64,000 nucleotides of DNA. Origin: Manduca sexta. Lineage: Eukaryota; Arthropoda; Insecta; Lepidoptera; Sphingidae. The notes under the pieces are model-generated. The model was not told the origin of the DNA. It saw only the letters and a list, made by a program, of their open reading frames with translations, and did no database searches. Location of the stretch: contig NC_051123.1 of assembly GCF_014839805.1 (NCBI RefSeq), forward strand, positions 5,438,727 to 5,502,726, written 5' to 3'. Below, piece after piece: positions 37,301-48,770 of the stretch. Within the stretch, counting starts at the first letter, position 1. Every line of letters begins with the position of its first letter. The translations under genes were made by a program, and so were the position numbers.

Positions 37301-40300
37301 AGTCAACGATTACATTATGTCGAAAAATAAAAATTATAAAACACCTAAAATTCTTTCCATTGTTTACGAATCTTTTGTATGGGGATATAGAAAAGGGTTG
37401 TTTTTAGGCTTTTTGAGACAATTTTCAAATTTTTTCTCTCCGTAAGAACCATCCCCGTACTTACTACTGAGGAATATTATAAAAAAAATAATTAACGAAA
37501 TCGGTTCAGCTGCTCTCGACATTTGCGCTTAGCAACACATTCAGCGATTCATTTTTATATTATAGATAATAAACTACAGAGACGTATGGTAAATCATTTA
37601 ATTTTGTACTCATGCCACAGAAGTCACAGTTCTCCGCAATACTTTATGGCTTCGTCTTGCAATCACGATGATTGATTCTATAGATTATAGTTTATCACTA
37701 GTTGTACGAATGGGAGTGTACGGCTTCTGAATATATTCGCTATAATCTAAGAGCATGTTGCATTTCTCTTCGTGGATTTAAGCGTAAGTTATCCATGTAG
37801 ATTTTGCAGCCCTTGATCTTGATTCTTTTCGAGGCGGGGCAAAATGTGGAAAATACGCCTCCGCCCACCTACATATACCTATATATATTTTTATTTTTGT
37901 TAGCATCGTCATAAATTATTTATTTTGTGTTTAATGAACTGAACGTCTCTGTAGTCAAAATTGCGTTACTGATTGTGTATTCGTTTGCCAAGTTTGAACT
38001 TGCCGCCTTCGAAATTCTCAGCCTGTGGCATGGGCCCCGGTTTGCCCCCGTTTAGGTTTGGGGCTGAGATATTATACCTACTTATTTTACTAATATCTAA
38101 GGTCAAAACTTTACTAATTACTAAGGCCTAGCCAGTTTATACTAGAAACTGTTCTAACTACGCGCGCCTGCGTGTACCAAATACATACAGACCCGGATAT
38201 AAAATGAAAGCAACTAGCAGCGTTCAGAGATAGTGTTGATTATTAAAAACCAGAAAATTATCAGAACCGGAATGGTAGTTCCAAAAAGTAATCCGTTTAA
38301 AAAACAAACTTTGACTTCTGCGATTGAACTTCAAATCAACTGCAAACAATGGAGAATCTCTATTAGTGTGTTTGTAATTTGTACTTTTAATAATATAAAT
38401 TAAATTCCTATTTTAGGGAAGAACTAACACCAAGAAATGGCCTGCATATATCACCAATTCAATGGATATCCGGGTTCTTCAATCCGATCATAATGCCGTT
38501 GACAAAAATGACGAGAGTGCAAAGTTCTTCGCCGAATTTAACCACAGGAGACATTATCGACATGATTAATATATATAAAGTATGTATATTGTGTCAAATA
38601 TATTTTTTATAGCAGCTAAGGCAAGGGAGGTTATAGGTATGTTATTTATATACGGGCGAAGCGACTCTACTGTACCTAATGGTAAGGTGAGTGGCGTTCT
38701 GATAGTGTCCATTGACAAGAGATGATTATTAGTTGACACTTATGCCGGCCTATTCGAAACCGTATATACACACGCTTAATGCGGCGTTATAGCGAGTTTT
38801 AACTTGCGTATAGTTTTTATTTAAAATTATTTATTAGAAGTTGAATATAACAAATAAATATTTATTAATTACACAATATTATTGTGGATTTAGCATATGT
38901 AGTTGGCGGTTGTACTAATCGTATCACAGCGGTCAGCATCCTTCAGCCTAAACAGTTAAATATTATTTAATATTACGTTTAAATATAAAAGTGTAGCTAT
39001 AACAGTCATTATATAAATAGAGAACATAATTATTCGCTATCCAGCGGGGTCGCTGTGCAGGCGAATCCTCCCCTTATGATTATCACTGCCTGTTATGATT
39101 TTATTAGAACTCGACGAACGTATAAATTTCCTGAAATTTGCTTTTGGTTTGAAATCTAATGCTTGTTTTAGCCCGCAACAGTCATGATGAGCCCGACTCT
39201 AGCGTCCTCTATGATAAAGCACGAGAAGGTCTGTGACTTTGCCTGCTTTAACATGGTCATATTGACCGGGGGCAAGGTGTATCCGGATGTATGGAGCGAA
39301 GTTCAGGTAAGTGCGTTATAATATCTTACTAACTGATTGATGAAGTAGTAAAACGTATGTAGCAACAGATGAACCAGTGGCCCTCTATAAATATTAAGTT
39401 CTTACATGTGAAAGGACCTAATAAATTGATATCACTTGTTTTAGCACAGATTAAACAGTATTCTTCTTTTTATCAATATTATTAGAATTAGTTTAGTTCT
39501 CCTTTATTATAATTTTTCCTTATTTTTGAAATTTTTTGAATTGTTTTTTTTTTTTAATTCCTAATTAAGTGTATAATTTTTCAACTATCTAGTTTACCAA
39601 GTATGTATAGAGTTTGATTTTAAAAAAGAGTTTGTAGATTTGAGTTTCTTTTTAGGATTATTGTTTTATTTGTTGATATCAGTTTGTTTTTTGCTTAGTT
39701 GCCAACTCATGAGTTTGACATTCTAATTATACTTAAGTAGTCAAAGGTAGAGGACATGGCCTAGTCCTGGGGCCCCTGACAATATTGAAATGCTGAACTC
39801 AGTTATAGCAATTATTGTTAAAGTAATACTTAACGTTATTAGCTCTATGTTTTTGTTGTAATAAAGTTATATTTATTGAGTAATCGCCTCTTAAATATGC
39901 AAATTATCAGAATCAGGTCCTAAGCGGCTATGCACGATTGCATTACATTGATCTTTTTATGCGGTGTAAATTTTTACATGTTTATGATTTAAACATTTCA
40001 AAATACGAACTAATTGATGTTATATATTTTAGAAAAGAACAAGAGAAGACGCTGCGGTTTTCGAAATTTATGGCCAAACGGAGAATTTGGGGCCAATTTT
40101 CTTACCAAATCCCAAGGGGCCGGTTGGAAACTGCGGCAAGAGATCTGACGCTGTACTAGTGAAGGTAAGTTTTTATTGAGTAGGTACATACAATCAGCTA
40201 CAACAATTGCTGAAGAAATTCCAAACAAATTGCCTCTATAATTTATTGCCTTTATCAACAAAAATTTTTGCTTCACTACTATTAGATAAGATTAATTAAG

Positions 40301-43300
40301 AGTTTTTTTTAGATATAAATATTATTTCCATTAAACTTAACGTGTTAATACACGTATTATGTATTAACATACATAATTTGAAGTGTTCAATTCCCTAACT
40401 TTTGTAGAGCTGACTTTTTCTTATGAATTTTAAAAATAATATATATTATAAATTAATTAAACCGCAATTATATTTTAGCTAATAGATCCAGACACGGGTA
40501 AAGAAATTACAGAGCCAGGCGTTCCCGGTGAATTATGGACAAAAGGAATTTGTTTTGCGGTAAGTTAAACAAATTCAGTCTTACTTATAAACTTGTTTTA
40601 GCATTAAGAAGTGCTTAAGAATTGCTTAAGTAGCTGTCAAAGACATCACCAGTTTCCTAGTTTAAATCTTATTAAGTGGTAAGATGGTGGGTTTTGACTT
40701 ACAGCTGATCGAATAAATTTGTGTTTTACTAAGCATAGCTTTACGAATTTTTTATAAGTAAGATTGATTAATATAGCCATGCCTCTCAGAACGGAACATG
40801 TTATCGGTATAAAATATCTATCGCGAGTTCACGATTAGCTACGAAATATCGCAAAAGTTTCCAGATTTTTCTAAGGCATTCTTCGTGCGGTATTAACCAA
40901 TCTTACCCTCCAGTAGGATCTCAAGTAGAGATAAATATATTGGATATATAAACAACCTTGCCACTTAAGAGCTTGCTCTCATTTGAGTCGGTGTTGCTTA
41001 ATTAACAGAACTCAAATGTCAATATCCGTCATATTATGCTCTGACTTAAGTTATTATTGGAGATGTTGTTGATATCCGTTTATTAAATAATGAAGATCTT
41101 AAGATCCTACTAATTTGACATCGTCTCACTTGATATCGGACTTAAGAGCGAAATTGATTTATATCCATATTATAAATGGGAAAGTTTATAAAAATGTTTG
41201 GATGTTTGTATGTTTATTAGAAGCAAACTCAGTAACAATTAAGCGGATTTCGATGAATATTGTTATACCACTAGACCATACCCTGGATTAACACATTACT
41301 GAGAAACAATGGATTTTTTAAATATAGGCTGCTGGTGTCGTATAGTCTTTCGTAGTGGGAAAGGTCGTTCATGCAGGCAAAGCTGCGAGGAACATCTAGT
41401 GTAGAATAATGTAAAGCCAACCTGACGTAAAAAGTTTCGTCCACAATATAGGAGTCTTATTGACCGGCTATCATAAAATTGCATCTTATTCAAATAATAA
41501 TAAAATTCACTTTCCCTTTTCAGGAGTACTATAACAATCCTGAAGAAACAGCGAAAGCGTTTACTGAAGACGGATGGTTCAAAACCGGCGATTTATTGTA
41601 TAGAGATGCGGAAGATAACTTCTTCTTTGTGGAGAGGTTGAAAATGGTCATCAAAAATAGAGGTTACACGGTGTGTTAATTTTGTTTTATTCAATACTAG
41701 CTTTTGTTTACAGTTCGACAAGTCTAAAAGTCCTTTTCCAAAATTTTTTTCTCTACACTTTTCAAGAGTTATTTACCTATTATTGTTAGACTCCAATATT
41801 ATTGTTGCTATAAATAACTTAGATCTTGTTATATCTTCTATTCTTCGGTTTTAATGGTTATAACTATGGTTCTGTCTAATAGTTATTTTTTCTTTTAAAC
41901 AATATCTTATAACGGTTGTTTTCAATAGAATATCTCAAACGTTTTTTCGATCTATCGCGAAAATCGACCAATCACTACAAAGGTTTTTGCCATGTTACCA
42001 AATGACTTATTTCGACTGGTTTTTTCCCGAGATCAGATCGAAGATTAATATTGGTCTTGTTTACTGGAAACGGCCGTTGGTAAACAAAACTTTGTGCATT
42101 TGTGTATAGAGTCAATGTCAATAACTAATGACAATCATAGGTAGGATTAGGCTAAATCAGCTTTTATGAACAATTTTAATTAAAAAAATATAACTATGAA
42201 TAATATTTAGCGTATAATGATCACACAGTAGAGACAAATCGATATTACACTTCGTATTTAGTCAAACTCCGCCCACTAGAAGCGACTCTAGAGTGAAATA
42301 TAATATAAATAAGTACTTATAGGTATAGGATTTTGAAGATTTAATAAGAATATATAAAACAACAGAATACGTTTTTGTAACATTTCCAGATAGTACCTCC
42401 AGAAATAGAGGAGGTGATCAGACAGCACGAAGGAGTTTATGACGTAAGCGTGACGTCAGTAGACGACGCGGACGAAGGAGATTTGCCAGTAGCGTGCGTC
42501 GTCCGAAACAAGGGTGCCAACGTCACCGCCCAAGAGATCAAGGACTTGGTTGCTAGTGCGTATTTTCTATAAAAATAATCTTGAAATTTCTCTATAAATC
42601 TGCGCAAGCGGCAATAGCCTAGTTGGGAGTGGAACGGACTGCCGAGACGAATGTCAATGGCAAAACCAAAGGGCACACACCTCTGAGTTTTCTAAAGTTA
42701 TGCGTGTATTTGTGAATTATCGGTTGCTTTAACGGTGAAGGATAACATCGTGAGGAAACCTGCATGCCTGAGAAGCTCTTTATAAGAATTTGGAGGGTAT
42801 GCGAAGTCCGCTAATCCGCACCAGGCCTGCGTAGTGGGCTAAGGCCCTTTCAGTAATAGAGAAGGCCCTTGCCCAGCAGTGGAGCTCTATATTTTAATGC
42901 CGGGCTGATATTATTCTATAAAAGTGTGTATATTCGGCTTCGAAGACGGAATAATCACCCTTACATATGATATCTGGGAGCTACTCATCATCAGGTGTAG
43001 TGGAGTGCGTATAAAAATTCGCTTTGTCTAAATAAAAACTGCAAATTTCAACCTTACGACCATATTATCAAGCGTAACTCACACGTATACAACATATTAT
43101 AAAGAAACGTGATAGTCGCTTTATAATGTGTTGTAAAATAATAAAATAAAATAAAAAACTAGTATCAATAAAAGACACCTTAAAATCTATCACCTAAATA
43201 TCTCTCAACTCGTGCTCCTCGTCCCTCGATGAAATTGTATAAATAATTAATTTCATGTAATGGAACTAGATAATCTATACAAGTGAATTAAACCAAATAT

Positions 43301-43561
43301 TATGAGTACTTATTTCAGATATAAGTTTGTATATTATGTACATAAGTCTAGATATAAGTTTAGATATAATTCTATACATAATTTAAGTATTGTATAAATT
43401 ATCTAGTTACACTACATTCATATATTTTTTCAGGTAAACTATCCGCAAGTAAACAGTTACGAGGAGGTGTAGCATTTATGGACGCCCTTCCAATGACATC
43501 TGCAGGGAAAATAGCCCGTGCAAAACTAAAAACAATGGTGGCCGATCTACAGAGAGAATAA
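28372..43561 (+). CDS. Acyl-CoA synthetase / luciferin 4-monooxygenase-like adenylate-forming enzyme, 11 exons
   Basis: Exons: 28372-28455, 32212-32419, 35764-35953, 36260-36409, 38417-38579, 39172-39306, 40033-40164, 40479-40559, 41524-41670, 42390-42555 and 43434-43561, giving 527 residues with one frame to TAA. This is the usual length for the insect 4-coumarate:CoA ligase-like/luciferase-like family. Motifs in order: P-loop SGGTTGIIK (177-185), YGQTE (323-327), GWFKTGDL with the ribose-binding Asp404, hinge VERLKMVIKNRGY (417-429), and TSAGKIAR with the catalytic Lys511. These enzymes form acyl-AMP from a carboxylic acid and ATP, then the CoA thioester. The protein ends DLQRE, so it lacks the peroxisomal -SKL signal of firefly luciferase and many relatives. 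The substrate cannot be read from sequence; light emission is unlikely in Lepidoptera. Exon 9 uses a GTGTGT donor and exons 4 and 10 GTGCGT donors. Introns 1 and 2 are loaded with repeats. Confidence 0.93.
28738..29135 (-). mobile_element. Short retroposed element, family C (copy 2), with 13-bp target duplication
   Basis: Flanked by TACGAATGGTATT at 28725-28737 and 29136-29148. On the minus strand it starts CCCCCCAAGGCAATTCTTGT and ends in an A-run (T-run at the left here). The middle is a long purine-rich stretch on the plus strand (GGAAGAAGGGAGGGG and similar). It lies in intron 1 of the acyl-CoA synthetase gene. Confidence 0.8.
30220..30455 (+). repeat. Repeat fragment ending in a SINE family B-like 3' block
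   Basis: Contains a coding-like block (GAGCCGGTAGGGGTCGACC...) and CTCTGCCTACCTCTATGGGA near 30398, which resembles the 3' block of family B. It is probably a worn LINE/SINE tail in intron 1 of the acyl-CoA synthetase gene. Confidence 0.4.
31888..32148. mobile_element. hAT-type MITE with 8-bp target duplication
   Basis: Flanked by CTCTAGAT at 31880-31887 and 32149-32156. The left end CAGTGATTCCTAACC is mirrored at the right by GGTTAGGAACCCAGA. It ends 55 bases before the first base of exon 2 of the acyl-CoA synthetase gene. Confidence 0.7.
32649..33064 (+). mobile_element. Non-autonomous Helitron (short)
   Basis: Shares GATGCGCTAATCTCAGGAAT and CCAATAGGTGCGGAATAATG with the copy at 19851 and ends GCGGGCAAAGCCGCGAGCC...CTAG before a T. 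The 5' end is worn. It lies in intron 2 of the acyl-CoA synthetase gene. Confidence 0.65.
33823..34034. mobile_element. Tc1/mariner-type foldback MITE with TA target site
   Basis: Flanked by TA (33821-33822 and 34035-34036). Ends CAGTCAGGTGGCATTATTCC and the inverse GGAATAAGGCCCCTTGACTG; the arms continue through TTTTTGCAATTACAGGC. A half copy is recognisable at about 31770-31842. Confidence 0.7.
34046..34310 (+). mobile_element. tRNA-derived SINE, family B (full copy)
   Basis: Box A-like TGGCGTAGTTGTA, box B GGGTTCAAATCCTG, then a body with TATCACATCATGGGACGG and CTCTGCATACCCCTTCGGGG. It directly follows the mariner-type MITE. Other copies are at 59240, 48648 (5' part), 18140 and 26235. Confidence 0.7.
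34885..34955 (+). mobile_element. RTE-like LINE 3' tail
   Basis: GGGGAGGCCTATGTTCAGCA then TGTAGGCTGATGATGATGAT, the same 3' tail as at 6400-6556. Confidence 0.55.
35226..35286. repeat. 61-bp near-perfect palindrome
   Basis: Two 30-base arms containing TCGGATACATAGACTCTATA and its exact inverse, with only two mismatches between the arms and almost no loop. It lies in intron 2 of the acyl-CoA synthetase gene. Confidence 0.8.
36595..37005 (+). repeat. Worn Helitron/LINE-like repeat fragments
   Basis: Blocks such as ATAAAACGAAGTCCCCAGCT, CTGGCTTCGCACGGG and GCGACTTTGTTTTAAATACT resemble the insides and ends of the other CTAG-ending elements here. Boundaries are unclear. It lies in intron 4 of the acyl-CoA synthetase gene. 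Confidence 0.35.
37183..37567. repeat. Dispersed repeat starting CTAGCTGACCCGGCGAAC
   Basis: Starts with the widely dispersed insect block CTAGCTGACCCGGCGAACTT and ends near TTTTTATATTATAGATAAT. No coding capacity. It lies in intron 4 of the acyl-CoA synthetase gene. Confidence 0.45.
38650..38815 (+). repeat. Interspersed repeat family D (copy 2, partial)
   Basis: ATGGTAAGGTGAGTGGC, GACAAGAGATGATTATTA and CCGTATATACACACGCTTAA match the family D copies at 22935 and 54090. It lies in intron 5 of the acyl-CoA synthetase gene. Confidence 0.45.
41165..41399 (+). mobile_element. Helitron-like fragment ending CTAG
   Basis: Starts near ATTATAAATGGGAAAGTTTA and ends GCAAAGCTGCGAGGAACATCTAG before a T, with the usual GC-rich 3' hairpin. 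It lies in intron 8 of the acyl-CoA synthetase gene. Confidence 0.45.
42608..42920 (+). mobile_element. tRNA-derived SINE, family A (copy 4)
   Basis: Box A AATAGCCTAGTTGG is intact but box B is destroyed (AATGGCAAAACCAAAG region). The body and CTGATATTATT tail are present. It lies in intron 10 of the acyl-CoA synthetase gene. Confidence 0.75.
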
Positions 43562-46500
43562 TTAGGTCAATATTAGTATAAATTCGTCTGGCTATTATGG
43601 TAAAGTGATTTTCGTACCACTGAGAAAGACGCCCGTTAGTCAATGTCGTATAATGTCCAAATTTGGACTGCACTCAACATCAGAGTAAAGTTCAAGCAGA
43701 ATTCTTGTATCAAAAATGTAAATAATATATTTGTTTATATTTTTGATAGCTGATGAATTCACTTTATTCGTTTAAGTATAAAAATATAATTTATATTCAT
43801 AGCGATAAAGTATACGCCGTTCAGGTATTATATTTGTTGGAATCAATATAGATACGTTTTAATGTTATAAATAATGATATTAATTATATTTATATACATG
43901 TTCATTGTTGTTTTCTTTATTGATTAATTGATACGAAATATTTAAGTGTAATTTAGTAAGTAAACATGTACTACACTGCAATGTTGACTTATCTTTTAAT
44001 TCGATACCTATTAATCTTGCTTCTGCCTGTATCCTAGTGTCTCCATGTACACGAGAATAACACTAAGCACGCCATAATATGGCCCTAATCTACCATTTGG
44101 TTGCCGGAAATTCCTAATAAATAAACTCAAGTTACAAGATACGAATTGTTTTAGCTCCCGCCTCATTACAAGTTGGTTTTACTGATTCAAGAAATATCAT
44201 ATTTTGTTTGGTATTTTAACCTTGCCACACCGTAATTATCGATTTACAAATGGCAACACTGTTCTGTCTTATAATTTTAATGTAAAGATTTCGCAAGATA
44301 CTATTATAAGTATATTGAAAAAAGGGCTTAGTGTTACGACCATTCATCTTCCAAAAAAATTTCTCTGGTGTATCCAGTTCCGGGGAAATGCTGTTAAAAA
44401 TCAACATGAAGTGTTCCTTAACTGATTATTTGCTGATAAGATATCCTATGATGTGTCCAGTGGGCAACGGCTTGGCTGCGCCCCTGGCATTGCTTTAGTC
44501 CATGAGCGGCGGATGCTGCTTAACATCAGGCGGACCGCTCGCTCGTTTGTCTACTATGGTAATAAAAAAATGTTTTGGACAAATGCATTATTATCGAAAC
44601 AAAGAATCTTGACCCGGAATCAATTCCAAAAACTTTAGAGCCGATAATATGCCTTCTATAAATCTTCGTTGAATAACTGTTAGACGTATCGTTGTTTGCC
44701 ATTTCTTCTGATATCGAATTATAATTTTAGGAGACACCAAAAGATTGTTTAGATTATTCATTGAATAAATATATGTGCATAGGGCATACAAAATTGCCTA
44801 GTTTCTATAGAAGCGTACTTAAGCTGCAAGTATTAAGTATATCTACCTATAGTTTCTCGGTCGGCCAACTTAAAATTGTATTTTGATTCGAAATAACACT
44901 TAGATTTACATGGGACGGATGCTCAGCAAAATAGGGCTCAAGCCTCGTTTCTGTCTAAATCTTAGTAGATAAAGGCGTATTTTTATGACGAGTTCAACGA
45001 TCAATCTATAAAAAGCGATATCATATCACCGTTGACAACAATACTTAGTTTTGGTTATTGTGTTTAATACATCAAACGCGGCGTGAAATGCAATAGGATT
45101 AATTTTAATGCGTGAATGTAAAATTGCCTACTGATTCTCAGCCTTGTACATTTAAACACTTATAAATCTTTAATCTATAAATGTTGTTATTAACATTTAA
45201 TTGATATTACTTTACTTCACTGGCGTGACTACATCCGGGAAGGCTCGTGACAAATTCATCGAGTGGGACCTTTCAGTCTAGTTTAGTGCAAAATCAGGCG
45301 ACCAATTTTTTTACAAAATGCTATTTTTGTATACAATACAAAAGCTATCTGTCTCTATCCCTTCCTCAGCAATAAAACCTGCTGTTCCTTAAATATTAAC
45401 TAATGCTGTCTGGATAACTCGAATTCGAGTAAATTATAGGAACCATTCCTATTCATTCCATTATTATCATTCATTATTATTATTATTATTAATAGCCATC
45501 GTCAGTCCGAACCTAATGACCGAACATTTACTACTTTCTTAAATTATAGCCTTACTTTAACGGTGAAGAAAAACATCGTGAGGAAACCTGCATACCTGAA
45601 AATTATTCTATAAAAAATATGAAGGTATGTGAAGTCTATCTATCCGTACTGGGCCAGCGTGGTGGACTAAGGCCTAATCCTTCTTAGTAGTCGACGAAGC
45701 CCGTGCCCAGAAGTGGGACAGTATATAATACACGGCTAATGCTATATACATATAATTTATTATAGCCCCGAAAATAAAACCCTGCTTTCAGGGCTGCTGC
45801 TACTTGTGCTGTTTCGTTTTAAAGTTAATGTTGTTAGTAGAAGAAATAAGTAAGTTCCATACTTTGCCATAACATAGCGAGAATTTTTATTTTCTTGTTC
45901 AGGTTATAATAGTAAAAGTGGAGAAAGAAAAATTGTCGCGCATGCGCTGTCGACTTGTTGCTGGGAAACAGACAGTTACAGAAATTGTACAGAGTGTTTC
46001 GAAAAAAGGTAGATGAATAGGCATTATTATTAGAGAACACTATTTATTAAATACCCAAATAAATATTACATAACGGCCACAGTATATAAGATATCTTCAG
46101 ATTTCCAGTAGATTTTACCTGAAAATTAAACATTATATACTTAAGTATTTCATTATTTATTTCTTATTTTATCTCTCTATCAATAAAGTAGTTAACTGCT
46201 TCGTTTAAAATCTACGTTGAATAACTAACCCTTGAGTATCAACGACAAATATTAACTAAAAAGCATAAAACAAAAAAATATTCTTATCTTAAATTATAGC
46301 CTAAAATTAGTAGTCCGAAAAGATAACGAAGTTACCAGGGTATTAGGGTATTTTAGGGTAGCAGTGGAATTACCTACAACAACGGCTTATAACCATTACG
46401 TGTAATATAAAAACATTATTACAGCTGGGCAGCGTGCCTAATATCTTACAAAACTACCAGTTCTAAAACTTTCCTTGTTCAAAATCCTAAGTATTGCCAC

Positions 46501-46587
46501 TCTCAGTAATATACCGGCATTGGGCATACTTAAATATCTACTGTTTAAGTATATGTGATATAATAGTTTTGTACCTCATTTACCCCC
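43562..46587. other. Intergenic region between convergent acyl-CoA synthetase and glycine-rich peptide genes
   Basis: About 3 kb without a gene I can support. It contains a candidate polyadenylation signal for the upstream gene (AATAAATAAA near 44116) and a truncated SINE at 45540-45745. The short open frames have no recognisable protein. Confidence 0.55.
45540..45745 (+). mobile_element. tRNA-derived SINE, family A (copy 5, 5' truncated)
   Basis: Starts in the body (CTTTAACGGTGAAG, AACATCGTGAGGAAACC) and reaches the tail; the tRNA-like head is missing. Confidence 0.65.
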
Positions 46588-48378
46588 CTAGCCACCGCCT
46601 TGGGCGCCGCCGCCCATACTGGCACCAAATCCAACTCCCGCGTTCATTCCTCCACCAAACCCACCTGTGAAATAAAGTATGGTTACACCTCATTTGCCAA
46701 AATCGGTCCCCTAAGAGTGACGCTAGAGTCGAACATACAATGGACACATACGTAACTACATAAATACATAGGTAGATAGGTACTAAATAATTTTAAGCTC
46801 AGTATGGCTAATATTAGGATCTACTACATAACTATAAATTTTCTAATGCACATCCTTGCTATGGGGGACATTTGCCGCGGCCCTAGTTCAATGTATACAG
46901 CTCTTGGTTGTAAATTCATTGAAGCCTATAAGGTCTCTCGTACATTTTCCTTCCTTCTTCCCTTCGCCCATCCCAAAACTCCCTCCCAACTCTCCTTTCG
47001 ACTTTCTCATTTGTGCACCACAACTTGCACCATTGGATTATCGAGACGGGGAGGAGAGCGAGCTACCTATTAAATTTTTGAAGGACATTCATTTGAATTT
47101 TTTCGATCTTTTGTGAAGAACATTGTAAGCGTTTTTTTATTCGATAAAGGAAAGATATAAAAAAAAACTATAAGTACTGAATTAAAATATATATAATTAA
47201 TAGCTGTATGAAATCGTTAACAAATTACCAACATACCTCCTGAACCACCGCTGCTTCCCGATTGGCCAGAACTACCTGTATATACAAACATTATGCTTTA
47301 ATTACTTAATTACTTCTTTTGAAAAGAAACTGCTCAGTATTCCTTGAGACAAAAACAAATTTGACTCGAGTTTTTATATAGAAGAGAATATAAAAATTGC
47401 GCCAGCGCGTTATAGATAAGTATGGTATGAGAAATACTGTACTGTAATGGAGACCTAAGTAGTGAACCACCTGCATACTTTAATTGGCAGTAAACTAAGG
47501 TAGATAGTAATTCAGAAGCGCGTGGATTTGTCACTTACCGGAATTGCTTTCGGATCCTTGTTGGATGCTCTGTAAATTGAATAATTTAAGTAGTGTAATT
47601 CTCAGAATTTATATTTATAGATGCATTCTCGGGGCCTGTTTCATATATTTCAAGTTTAAGTGTCTTTTTTCCTCCGCCAAGCAGTAGTGTGTAGTCACTA
47701 TTGTATTTGGTCGGCTTATACATTTATGTGACGAGTACCACTTATTCAGAAGTTGCGAAACAGTTTCATTAATTTGAACACAATAGGGCTAAAAATATAT
47801 TATTATACCCTTATCCCCCTCTAATGTTATCGGCATAAAATGTTCTAAGTACATAAGTAAGTAAGTTGCAGAAAGGATTTGGTTTATTTTTTTACGCTCG
47901 GTGCTTCATCTGCCTCCGGATCATTAAGTCTCGGACAAATCGTGTTAGAAACCAAAGTGATGTCCGACCCTCAGATGACTAAATATTATAGTTCTAGGGC
48001 CTGACCCCGAAATTAAATATTCAAAATAGGCTAATGACGCGACATGCCTACTTTGAAGATACCTATGACGAATTAGAATTGGGATGTTGGTTCTTTAAAC
48101 ATTAATATAAGTGTATCTATTCAAGAATATATTAAAGTCCCATAATCAGTAAGGGCTTTACCAATGCGAAACTTTTGGCGGCAAATTGCTGCAAGACCTT
48201 TTTACCGAACTGTCTAAGGATGGTAACGATTTTTTTGGTATCCCTTGTAAGCGCAAGGCTTTGGGTGGTTGCCCCAATCGTCATTGCCCATAATTGCAGT
48301 AGGAATAATATATAAATTGTAACTTACATTGCCAATCAGCATCACAACGAAAAACAAAACAATAACTTTTTGGAACAT
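46588..48378 (-). CDS. Small secreted glycine-rich peptide, 65 residues, 4 exons
   Basis: Minus-strand exons: 48328-48378, 47539-47569, 47237-47275 and 46588-46664. Each junction has a consensus GT-AG pair (GTAAGTT, GTAAGTG and GTATGTT donors) and the phases (0, 1, 1) fit through to TAG. The product starts MFQKVIVLFFVVMLIGN, a typical signal peptide that fills exon 1. A short polar part (SIQQGSESNS) follows, then GSSGQSGSSGGSG, then a Gly-rich tail with GGFGGGMNAGVGFGAS. No cysteine is present, so this is not a knottin or defensin. Gly-rich secreted peptides of insects include cuticle, silk and some antimicrobial peptides; nothing here decides between them. The start is chosen because the TATA box at 48427-48434 places transcription start near 48400, downstream of the in-frame ATG at 48423. 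Exons 2 and 3 are too short for ORF finding. I do not recognise a named family. Confidence 0.72.
46855..47015 (+). mobile_element. Short retroposed element, family C (copy 3, partial)
   Basis: GGGGGACATTTGCCGCGGCC, CTTCCTTCTTCCCTTCGCCC and CCCTCCCAACTCTCC match the copy at 13110. It lies in intron 3 of the glycine-rich peptide gene, on the opposite strand. Confidence 0.5.
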
Positions 48379-48426
48379 CTTAATCGCGTACTTTAGGTGT
48401 AATACTTGTAGAACATTTTTCACTTC

Positions 48427-48434
48427 TATTTATA
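48427..48434 (-). promoter_or_regulatory. TATA box of the glycine-rich peptide gene
   Basis: TATAAATA on the minus strand, 49 bases upstream of the chosen ATG, predicting transcription start at about 48397-48405 and a leader of roughly 20-25 bases. Confidence 0.55.
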
Positions 48435-48647
48435 CTATCTCGCCAGTACCCATAAAAACATTTAGAAAATGATGATGGTTATTTAATAGGTTAAATTGCG
48501 CCTGCGACGATTTTAATAGTAAATTACCTGTTAAATAACATTTAATAACAAAGTAGTTTCCTTTTGTATTTACACTTAGGTGGGTACTCAAACCGTACCT
48601 ACTATTATATGCTAATATCTATGACCTTATGGAATATTTGACTAATT

Positions 48648-48770
48648 CGGTTGCGTAGTTGTATTACATGCACGGTACGACTTCTACTTTAATGTCTCAG
48701 GTTTGAATTTCGGGTCGGGTAAAGTGGACGGCCCATGTAGGTATGTGTGTCGCATTCCGAGATTAGTTTT
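48648..48770 (+). mobile_element. tRNA-derived SINE, family B (5' part)
   Basis: GGTTGCGTAGTTGTATTACA with a later GGTTTGAATTTCGGGTCGGG, matching the head of the copy at 34046. It ends where the large foldback at 48771 begins. Confidence 0.5.

Noticed and set aside
48379..48423. Upstream in-frame ATG (48423) of the glycine-rich peptide gene
   Set aside because: It lies only a few bases from the TATA box and so upstream of the expected transcription start; the shorter start also gives a cleaner signal peptide.
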